Source: Pseudonocardia benzenivorans CB1190 | GTDB taxonomy: Bacteria > Actinomycetota > Actinomycetes > Mycobacteriales > Pseudonocardiaceae | Direction of reading: 5' to 3' | Assembly (NCBI RefSeq): GCF_000196675.2 | Contig: NC_015312.1 | Coordinates: 5,844,501 to 5,908,500 of the forward strand | DNA: 64,000 nucleotides | Shown: piece after piece, positions 57,662 to 64,000 of the stretch | Numbering within the stretch: position 1 is the first letter of the stretch | How the letters are laid out: each line of letters starts with the position of its first letter | Made by a program: the position numbers and the translations under genes | The notes under the pieces: generated by a model | Told to the model about the DNA's origin: nothing | What the model saw: the letters and a program-made list of their open reading frames with translations, nothing else | The model's database searches: none

Positions 57662-60661
57662 TCACCGGCTCGGCGTCAGCTCCGGGATCTCGAGGTGACC
57701 GAGCGGCGGGCCGATCGACCGGGCCCTCGCGACGAGGTCGGACGCCTCGCGGCCCTGCGCCACCGCGATCTGCGCGAGCCGGGCGGCGGCCCACGACGCG
57801 AAGAGGGTCAGCGAGTCGCCGGCCACCCGGCCGGACTCGGTGAACTGGGCGCAGGCGCCGTCGAGGTCGCCGCGGGTCTGCAGGGCGATGCCGAGCGCGC
57901 GGTGGGCCGTGGCCGTCCAGCCACGGTGGCCGAGCGCGCGGGCGACGTCGAGCGCCTCCCGCGCGGTCGCCTCGGCCTCGTCGGTGCGGCCCGCCGCCGA
58001 CAACGCCTCGGACCGGTGCCAGCAGGCGTAGGCGACGCCCTCCGGCGAGTCGAGCTCGCGCGCGAGCCGCAGCGCGGCGTCGGTCTCCGCGAGCCCCTCC
58101 TCCGGACGGCCCAGGAACACCAGACCGTGGCCGCGGGTGGAGCGCGGGGTGACCACGCGCAGCAGGTCGCCCGATCCGGCGAAGAGGTCGGCGACCCGCC
58201 CGAACAGCTCCACCCCCTCGGCGATCCGGCCGTCGAGGAACGTGGCCATCGCCCGGCCGTCGAGGATGCGGGCGACGCCCTGTCCGTCCCCGAGCTCCTG
58301 GTAGAGGACGAGGGCCTGCTCGGAACGGGCGGCCGCCCGCTCGGCACGGCCGAGGTTCATGTCGAGGATCGCGGCCGTCTCCAGGGCCAACGCCCTCGCC
58401 GCGGGATCGTCACCGGCCTCGACGAGGGCCAGCTCTGCGAGGTCGGCCGCCGCCCACGGGTCCCGCGCACCCGACGACAGCATGGCCAGCCGTGCCCGGC
58501 GCCGGGACCGGTCGGTGGGCGCACCCGTCAGCGCGGCGCGCAGGTCGCCGGCGGCGCCGTCGATGTCGCCGTGGGCTGCTCTCGCGGCCGCCCGGTACTC
58601 GTGCAGCTCGGCCGCGACGGCACCGCGCGGCTGCAGGCGCAGCCCCGCGTCGGCGAGTGCGGCCGCCTCGCGGGTCGCGTGCGCGTCGAGGGCGGACGCG
58701 GCGGCGCGCGCATAGGCGAGGGCGGCGGCGCCGGTGTCGCCCGCCTCCCGGTGGTGCCGCGCGACGTCGGACGGGTCCGCCTCGGCCGCCTCCAGCGCGC
58801 GGGCGAGCAGCCCGTGCAGCCGGCCGCGGTCGGCGCGGTCGAGACCGGCGACGACCGTCTCGGCGACGAGGTCGTGCGCGGTGGCCCAGCCCATGTCGCC
58901 CAGGCGGAGCAGGCCGTCCGCGGCCAGGGCGGCCAACCGGTCGAGGACGTCGCGGCCGTCGGCACCCAGCGCCGCGGCGACGGTCCCCGCGGGCACCTCC
59001 CGACCTGCGATCGCCACGAGCGCGAGCAGATCGGCGTCGCGGTCGCGGTACCGGGCCGCGCGGCGGGCGATGCCACGCCGCTGCCCGGCCCTGGCCAGCT
59101 CGCCCGCCCGGCCCGCGGCGTCCGGCGCGGTCGGCCGCCAGCGCCCGCCCACCTGCACGACGTCGCCCGCGGCGGCGAGCCCGCGGAGCACCTCGACGAC
59201 GGCGAACGGCGTGCCGTCGGTCCCGTCGGTCAACGCGCGGACCAGCGCGGCGTCGTCGACCAGCCGTTCCAGCGCTGCCGCGCCGAGCGGGCGCAACGTC
59301 ATCACGGGCAGGCCGCGGGCATGCCGGATCCCGTCGAGGGCGTCGCCGTCGATCTCGGCGGGCCGGAACGCGAGCACCGCGGGCAGCGTCGGGACGCGGG
59401 CGAGCACGGAGCCGAGCAGGGCCAGGCTGCTCGGATCGGCCCACTGCAGGTCGTCGACGAGCAGCGGCGCGCCGGCCGCCGTCAGCAGGCGCAGCCCGCC
59501 GGCGAGCAGGAGTGCGCGCCGGGTCTCGCCGTCCAGGACCACCGGCGGGCCCTCGGGGACGGGCAGGAGCTCGGGCAGCAACTCGGCGAGGGCGTCGCGG
59601 ACGCGGGCGGGCAGCGTGTCGACGATCCCCGCGTCCAGCGACACCGCCTCGCGCAGCAACGACCGCGCGAGACCCCACGTCTCCGTGCGCTCGGCCAGGT
59701 AGGCCTGCCCGGCGACGACGGGGACCCCGAGCGTCCGCGCCAGCTCGGCGAGCAGCCGCGACTTCCCCGCACCCGCTCCCCCGGCCAGCCCCACGACGCG
59801 CCCGGCGCCGACGGCCGCGCGCAGCCGCCCGAGCTCGTCGTCGCGCCCGACGAAGGCGGTCCGGCCCACGGGCTCCCCCGCGGGGCGCGGGCGCCCCCGC
59901 CCGCCGGGCGACGGCACGCCGACGCCCTTGCGCGCCAGGCGTTCCCGCAGCGACGTCACCGCGTCCGACGGTGCCACCCCCAGCTCCGTGCCCAGCGCCC
60001 GGCCCAGCTCGTCGAGGCGGGCGAGCGCACCGGCCCGGTCCCCGACCGCGGCGAGGGCCTCGGCCAGCAGGAGCGTCGACGACTCGCGCAACGGATCGGC
60101 GGCGACCGCGTCGGCGGCGTACCGGGCCGCGTCGCCGGGAGCGCCGACGGCGAGCGCTGCGCGCGCGGCGCCCTCGCAGGCCTCGACGTGTGCGCGCCGC
60201 AGCCGGTCGCGGACGCGTTCGGCCCAGTCGGCGTAGGCGTCCTCCGGGAGCGGCTCACCCCACAGCGCGAGCGCGGCGCGGTAGCGGTCGAGCGCCTCGC
60301 CGGGCCCCGTCGTGCGGGCCGCGGCGACGTGCCCGAGGAACTCGGTGACGTCGACGGTGCAGCGGCCCAGCGCGTACCCGCCCGCCCCGGTGAGCACGAC
60401 GCCCGGGTCACCGACCGCGCGCCGGGCCCGGTTCACCAGCACGCCGAGGTTCCCGGGCGGGTCGGCCGGCAGCCGCTGCGGCCAGAGCGCGTCGGCGAGC
60501 ACGTCGTGCGGGACGAGGTCGCCGTCGTGGACGGCGAGCACGCGCAACATCGTCCGGACCTTGCGGCCGCCGAACGCCGCGGGCGCCACCTCCGCGCCCT
60601 CGCGATGCACCTGGAAGCGCCCCAGCAGCTGGAACCGGACACCGGGCGTCACGGCCGACAT
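57662..60661 (-). CDS. SARP/BTAD-family transcriptional activator with AAA and TPR domains
   Basis: Large regulator of 999 residues. An OmpR-like winged HTH (1-100: RFQLLGRFQVHREG, then GGRKVRTMLRVLAVH) and a bacterial transcriptional activation domain (100-245) are followed by a STAND-type ATPase: Walker A GGAGAGKS ending at 301 and Walker B LLVDDLQWAD near 395. TPR-like helices follow from about 640 to the end. Homologues activate secondary-metabolite or catabolic genes. It is divergent from the cupin gene trio at 60.77 kb, a possible target. Confidence 0.88.
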   Translation of the reverse strand: MSAVTPGVRFQLLGRFQVHREGAEVAPAAFGGRKVRTMLRVLAVHDGDLVPHDVLADALWPQRLPADPPGNLGVLVNRARRAVGDPGVVLTGAGGYALGRCTVDVTEFLGHVAAARTTGPGEALDRYRAALALWGEPLPEDAYADWAERVRDRLRRAHVEACEGAARAALAVGAPGDAARYAADAVAADPLRESSTLLLAEALAAVGDRAGALARLDELGRALGTELGVAPSDAVTSLRERLARKGVGVPSPGGRGRPRPAGEPVGRTAFVGRDDELGRLRAAVGAGRVVGLAGGAGAGKSRLLAELARTLGVPVVAGQAYLAERTETWGLARSLLREAVSLDAGIVDTLPARVRDALAELLPELLPVPEGPPVVLDGETRRALLLAGGLRLLTAAGAPLLVDDLQWADPSSLALLGSVLARVPTLPAVLAFRPAEIDGDALDGIRHARGLPVMTLRPLGAAALERLVDDAALVRALTDGTDGTPFAVVEVLRGLAAAGDVVQVGGRWRPTAPDAAGRAGELARAGQRRGIARRAARYRDRDADLLALVAIAGREVPAGTVAAALGADGRDVLDRLAALAADGLLRLGDMGWATAHDLVAETVVAGLDRADRGRLHGLLARALEAAEADPSDVARHHREAGDTGAAALAYARAAASALDAHATREAAALADAGLRLQPRGAVAAELHEYRAAARAAHGDIDGAAGDLRAALTGAPTDRSRRRARLAMLSSGARDPWAAADLAELALVEAGDDPAARALALETAAILDMNLGRAERAAARSEQALVLYQELGDGQGVARILDGRAMATFLDGRIAEGVELFGRVADLFAGSGDLLRVVTPRSTRGHGLVFLGRPEEGLAETDAALRLARELDSPEGVAYACWHRSEALSAAGRTDEAEATAREALDVARALGHRGWTATAHRALGIALQTRGDLDGACAQFTESGRVAGDSLTLFASWAAARLAQIAVAQGREASDLVARARSIGPPLGHLEIPELTPSR

Positions 60662-60768
60662 CGTCCTCGCGTCGCGCGACCGCCATCAGCCGCCATCCGG
60701 TTGCAAGGTCGGTACGCGAGGGTCGGCGCCCGGCCACCACCGAGGCGGCCACCACCAGGGAGGACGAG

Positions 60769-61125
60769 ATGAGCCACGAGCAGCAGGACTTCGCCGCCCC
60801 CACCGAGACCCGGGAGTTCCCCCACGGCAGGCTCGACCTGCTGCGGGTCGCGGGCGCCGACATCGGCAGGCTGACGTTGCAACCCGGCTGGCGCTGGTCG
60901 ACCGACGTCCGGCCGATCGCGGGCACCGAGCTGTGCGAGGCGCCGCACTTCCAGTACCACGTCAGCGGGACGCTGCGGGTGCGCACGGCCGACGGCACCG
61001 AGTTCGACGCCGTCGCGGGCCAGGTCACGGCGCTGCCGTCGGGACACGACGCCTGGGTGGTCGGCGACGAGCCCGTCGTGGTGGTCGACTGGTGGGGAGC
61101 ATCCGACTACGCACGAGGTGAGTGA
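60769..61125 (+). CDS. Cupin-domain protein
   Basis: Single cupin barrel of 118 residues: LTLQPGWRWSTDVRPIAGTE, FQYHVSGTLRVRTADG and a second motif with SGHDAW. The first-motif histidines are partly replaced, so metal binding may be weak. Overlaps the next gene by eight bases; the three genes to 62034 form one operon divergent from the SARP regulator. Confidence 0.75.
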   Translation: MSHEQQDFAAPTETREFPHGRLDLLRVAGADIGRLTLQPGWRWSTDVRPIAGTELCEAPHFQYHVSGTLRVRTADGTEFDAVAGQVTALPSGHDAWVVGDEPVVVVDWWGASDYARGE

Positions 61126-61684
61126 CATGCAGGCAGCCGAGATCTACCGACGGGCGAGCGCCGACTTCGCGGCCCGCGTCCACCTCGCCGAGGGCCGTTG
61201 GGGCGCACCGACCCCCTGCCCCGAGTGGGACACGCGCGCCCTGGTCAACCATCTGGTCAACGAGGAGCGCTGGACCCCGCCGCTGCTCGGCGGCGCGACG
61301 ATCGAGGAGGTCGGCGACCGGTTCGACGGCGGTCTGCTGGGCGCCGACCCGATCGCGACGTTCGACGAGGCCGCGGCGGCGGCGCTGGCCGCGGTGGAGG
61401 CCGTCGACCCCGAGCAGCCGGTGCACCTCTCGTTCGGCGACCGGCCCGCCCGCGAGTACGTCACCCAGCTCGCCGCGGACCACCTCGTGCACGCCTGGGA
61501 CCTGGCGCGGGCGCTGGGCGAGGACGAGAAGCTCGACGCCGGCGCCGTCGACGCGGTGCTGGCCTGGTTCGGCCCGACCCAGGGCCTCTACCGCGAGATC
61601 GGCGTCATCGGACCCGAGACGCCCGTCGGCGCCGACGCGAGCGCGCAGGACCGGCTGCTGGCGATGTTCGGGAGGACGCCATGA
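61118..61684 (+). CDS. DinB-like TIGR03086-family metal-binding protein
   Basis: Four-helix protein of 188 residues. The N-terminal TPCPEWDTRALVNHLVNEE and the mid-protein QLAADHLVHAWDLARALG carry the histidines of the DinB/maleylpyruvate-isomerase superfamily metal site. Members are thiol-dependent (mycothiol) enzymes or unknown. Starts in the cupin gene and overlaps the NTF2-like gene (ATGA). Confidence 0.8.
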   Translation: MSDMQAAEIYRRASADFAARVHLAEGRWGAPTPCPEWDTRALVNHLVNEERWTPPLLGGATIEEVGDRFDGGLLGADPIATFDEAAAAALAAVEAVDPEQPVHLSFGDRPAREYVTQLAADHLVHAWDLARALGEDEKLDAGAVDAVLAWFGPTQGLYREIGVIGPETPVGADASAQDRLLAMFGRTP

Positions 61685-62034
61685 CCCCGCACCCCGACGG
61701 CGCCGCGGCCCTCGCCGCGGTCGCGCGCTTCAACGACGCGTTCGACCGCCGCGACGTCGACGCCGTCATGGCCGCGATGACCGTCGACTGTGTGTTCGAG
61801 GACACCGCACCCCCGGACGGCACCCGGCACGTTGGGCAGGAGGACGTGCGGGCCGCGTGGGAGAAGCTGTTCTCCGGCCCGGGCACGTTCACCACGGAGG
61901 AGGTGTTCGCCGCGGGCGACCGCGTCGTCGCGCGCTGGCGGTACGAGTGGGGCGACGGCCACGTCCGTGGCGTCGACGTCTTCACCGTCCGGGACGGCCT
62001 GGTCGCGGAGAAGCTGGCGTACGTGAAGGGCTGA
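61681..62034 (+). CDS. SnoaL/NTF2-like protein
   Basis: Protein of 117 residues with the NTF2-like opening ARFNDAFDRRDVDAVMAAMT and strands CVFEDTAPPDGTRHVGQEDV and VVARWRYEWGDGHVRGVDVF. Polyketide-cyclase-like or ligand-binding role possible. Translationally coupled to the DinB-like gene. Confidence 0.8.
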   Translation: MTPHPDGAAALAAVARFNDAFDRRDVDAVMAAMTVDCVFEDTAPPDGTRHVGQEDVRAAWEKLFSGPGTFTTEEVFAAGDRVVARWRYEWGDGHVRGVDVFTVRDGLVAEKLAYVKG

Positions 62035-62047
62035 CGCGCACCGCCCG

Positions 62048-62908
62048 TCAGCTCCGGCGGGCCATCTCCTCGAGGCGCCGGATGCGGTCCTCGATCGGCG
62101 GGTGCGTCGAGAAAAGCCGGGCCATCTGCTCGCCCGCGCGGAAGGGGCTGGCGATCATCAGGTGCGACTGCGAGACCAGCTGCGGGTCGGGCGGCAGCGG
62201 GGCCAGCTGGGTGCCGCGCTGGAGCTTGCGCAGCGCCGACGCCAGGGCGAGCGGGTCGCCGGTGAGCTCGGCGCCCGACGCGTCGGCCTGGTACTCGCGG
62301 CTGCGGCTCACGGCCATCTGCACGACGGCCGCGGCGATCGGCCCGAGCAGCGCGAGCAGCAGCGTCGTGAAGACGCCGGGCCGTTCCTCGTCGCCGCCGC
62401 CGAAGAGTCCCGCGAACATCGCCATGTTGGCCAGGAAGCTCACCATCGACGCGAGCGCGCCCGCGACGCAGGAGATCAGGATGTCGCGGTTGTAGACGTG
62501 GCTGAGCTCGTGGCCCAGTACCGCACGCAGCTCGCGTTCGTCGAGCAGCTCGAGCAGGCCCGTCGTCGCGCAGACGGCGGCGTGCCGGGGGCTGCGACCC
62601 GTCGCGAAGGCGTTGGGCGCGCTGGTCGGGCTGATGTAGAGCTGCGGCATCGGCTGGCGCGCGGCGCCGCTGAGCTCCCGGACGATCCGATACATCCCCG
62701 GCGCCTCGGGCTCGGTCACGGGCCGCGCGTGCATCGCCCGCAGCGCGAGCGTGGCCGAGTTGAAGTACGCGTAGGCGTTCATGCCGAGCGCGACGAAGAC
62801 CGCGACGACCAGGCCCGTGCGCCCGAACAGCGACCCGACGAGCACGACGATCGCGCTCATCGCGCCCAGCAGCAGCGCGGTCTTCAGCCCGTTCATGTGC
62901 CTGTGCAC
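62048..62908 (-). CDS. htpX: HtpX-family membrane zinc metalloprotease
   Basis: Inner-membrane M48 protease of 286 residues for quality control of membrane proteins. Zinc motif His133-Glu134-x-x-His137 in LGHELSHVYNRD, the downstream Glu in SRSREYQADASG, and four hydrophobic segments (two at the N-terminus, two after the active site). The ending FSTHPPIEDRIRRLEEMA is typical. GTG at 62908 gives the actinobacterial-type N-terminus; the ATG four codons later is possible. Confidence 0.95.
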   Translation of the reverse strand: MHRHMNGLKTALLLGAMSAIVVLVGSLFGRTGLVVAVFVALGMNAYAYFNSATLALRAMHARPVTEPEAPGMYRIVRELSGAARQPMPQLYISPTSAPNAFATGRSPRHAAVCATTGLLELLDERELRAVLGHELSHVYNRDILISCVAGALASMVSFLANMAMFAGLFGGGDEERPGVFTTLLLALLGPIAAAVVQMAVSRSREYQADASGAELTGDPLALASALRKLQRGTQLAPLPPDPQLVSQSHLMIASPFRAGEQMARLFSTHPPIEDRIRRLEEMARRS

Positions 62909-62985
62909 GGCCCTTGCGTCCCTTCAGCGATCCGGTTCCACTGGTTGAACGGACAAGGGCCGGCCGGCGTTCCGCGGCGCCCGGG

Positions 62986-63537
62986 TCAGGGGTTCACGGG
63001 GCGCAGCCCCGGCTCCGAGCGCGCGGCGTCGACCTCGGCCCGGCGGCCCGCCTCGAAGTGCTCCTGCGGCACGACGATGAACAACGCCTCGGCCTCGGCG
63101 GCCAGCGGGCCGTCGGCGGCGCCGAGCCGACCGGTGGCGCTGACCCAGAGCTTGCGCCCCTCACGCCGGTCGAGCCGCGACGTCACGTGCAGCCGGGTGC
63201 CGACCGGGATCGGCCTGCGGTACTGCGTGGTCAGCGAGGCCGTCACCGCCGGCTCCTGGAGGAAGACCTGCAGTGCGCCCATGACCTCGTCGAACACCGC
63301 CGCCACGAGGCCGCCGTGGACCAGCCCCGGCGCGCCCTGGTGCTCGGTCGTGACCTCGAAGACCGCGGTCAGCGTGAGGTCCTCGCCCGCGACGATGTCC
63401 AGGTGCAGGCCGTCGACCCCGGTGCCGCAGGCGAAGCAGTCGACGTGGTGCTCCCCGAGGTGCCGGCCGGGCGCCGGGGCGTCGGGATGCGCGACGGGGC
63501 GTGGCGTGGCAGAGGTCTCGATCGTCGAACCGGGCAC
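62986..63537 (-). CDS. Hotdog-fold thioesterase
   Basis: PaaI-type thioesterase of 183 residues. A CFACG motif near the start (HHVDCFACGTGVDGLHLDIV) and the hotdog helix GLVHGGLVAAVFDEVMG are characteristic of the 4HBT group with a CFvCG N-terminal element. GTG at 63537 is used; no strong ribosome-binding site is visible. Divergent from the enoyl-CoA hydratase gene. Confidence 0.8.
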   Translation of the reverse strand: MPGSTIETSATPRPVAHPDAPAPGRHLGEHHVDCFACGTGVDGLHLDIVAGEDLTLTAVFEVTTEHQGAPGLVHGGLVAAVFDEVMGALQVFLQEPAVTASLTTQYRRPIPVGTRLHVTSRLDRREGRKLWVSATGRLGAADGPLAAEAEALFIVVPQEHFEAGRRAEVDAARSEPGLRPVNP

Positions 63538-63571
63538 CGTCGGACGGTAACCCGCCGGGCAGGATGTCGGC

Positions 63572-64000
63572 ATGAGCACCGACGCCCACGCCGAGATCCG
63601 GACCGAGGTCACCGACCGCGTCGCCGTACTGACGCTGTCCAACCCGTCCCGCCGCAACGCCCTCAACCTGGACCTCTCCCGCAAGCTGGTCGACGCGGTC
63701 CACGCCGCCGAGAGTGACCAGGGCGTCGGTGCGATCGTCGTCACGGGCGAGGCGCCCGCCTTCTGCGCGGGCGGTGACCTGGCCGAGCTCGCCGAGGCCG
63801 ACCACGCGGTGCTGCGTGAGGTGTACTCGGGCTTCCTCGCCGTGGCCAACTCGCCGCTGCCGACGCTCGCCGCGGTCAACGGCGCGGCCGTCGGCGCGGG
63901 GCTCAACCTCGCGCTGGCCTGCGACGTCCGGCTGGCCGGCCCCACGGCGCGGTTCGACACCCGCTTCGCCCAGCTCGGGCTGCACCCGGGGGGCGGCTAC
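63572..64000 (+). CDS. Enoyl-CoA hydratase/isomerase family protein (3' end outside window)
   Basis: The first 143 residues of a crotonase-fold enzyme. Oxyanion-hole segments are APAFCAGGDL and AVNGAAVGAGL, and the N-terminal VLTLSNPSRRNALNL is typical. The frame is open to the window end. ATG at 63572 with AGGA upstream. The side chains expected for hydratase catalysis lie near or beyond the cut, so hydratase versus isomerase cannot be decided. Confidence 0.9.
   Translation, partial: MSTDAHAEIRTEVTDRVAVLTLSNPSRRNALNLDLSRKLVDAVHAAESDQGVGAIVVTGEAPAFCAGGDLAELAEADHAVLREVYSGFLAVANSPLPTLAAVNGAAVGAGLNLALACDVRLAGPTARFDTRFAQLGLHPGGGY

Noticed and set aside
57365..60772. Very long open frame on the plus strand opposite the SARP regulator
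   Set aside because: Composition is Arg/Gly/Pro/Val low-complexity typical of antisense in high-GC DNA, while the minus strand has clear HTH, Walker and TPR motifs.

Overview
The window is very GC-rich (well over 70% in most lines), with many GTG starts and short or overlapping gene junctions. It carries actinobacterial hallmarks: a WhiB protein, a furA-katG pair with a FurA-type operator, an F420-type luciferase-like oxidoreductase, a SARP/BTAD regulator, and an actinomycete integrative element with a TraB-type FtsK pump. A member of the Pseudonocardiaceae (Pseudonocardia-like) is the best guess; this is inferred from gene content, not from a database search.

Layout. 0-9 kb holds a gene fragment, an intact IS30-family element inserted in an intergenic repeat, and small metabolic genes (alpha/beta hydrolase, thioesterase, lipoprotein hydrolase, XRE-cupin regulator divergent from a CPYC flavoprotein, GlcG-like protein, tyrosine-phosphatase-like protein, N5-glutamine methyltransferase-like protein). 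9-11.6 kb holds two convergent TetR regulators, the second divergent from an SDR gene with two clear operators between them. 11.6-12.7 kb is a repeat-rich spacer (six 17-bp tandem repeats and a perfect hairpin) in front of a MerR-type regulator. 12.9-27.1 kb is a leftward catabolic cluster. In transcription order it reads acyl-CoA ligase, F420-type oxidoreductase, CoA-transferase/racemase, hydantoinase/ketone-carboxylase-like A and B with a small zinc protein, SDR, thiolase, second ligase, second SDR, acyl-CoA dehydrogenase. It resembles a route from secondary alcohol to ketone to carboxylated beta-keto acid, then CoA thioester and thiolysis. A 20-bp palindrome upstream of the cluster recurs upstream of the first TetR gene.

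27-39 kb is mixed chromosomal content: rhomboid-like protein, BASS-type transporter, AraC regulator with an atypical SDR, MOSC protein, katG-furA, TSUP transporter, an Imm5-like protein and several gene remnants.

39.2-52.5 kb is an integrated actinomycete conjugative element (AICE) in a tRNA-Tyr gene, bounded by 100-bp direct repeats (98/100 identical). Its right half carries the core: KorSA-like HTH/PP2C pair, small tra-region genes, WhiB protein, TraB-type FtsK, HUH replication initiator, excisionase and tyrosine integrase. Its left half carries cargo: an SGNH hydrolase, an IS481-family element with a frameshifted transposase, and a lower-GC two-gene unit. That unit pairs a predicted 4-helix membrane protein with a ComEC-type metallo-beta-lactamase protein, and is the best candidate here for an undescribed system.

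52.5-64 kb returns to chromosome: yajQ, EamA transporter, an IS982-family element, AraC and SARP regulators, a cupin/DinB-like/NTF2-like trio, htpX, a thioesterase and a truncated enoyl-CoA hydratase.
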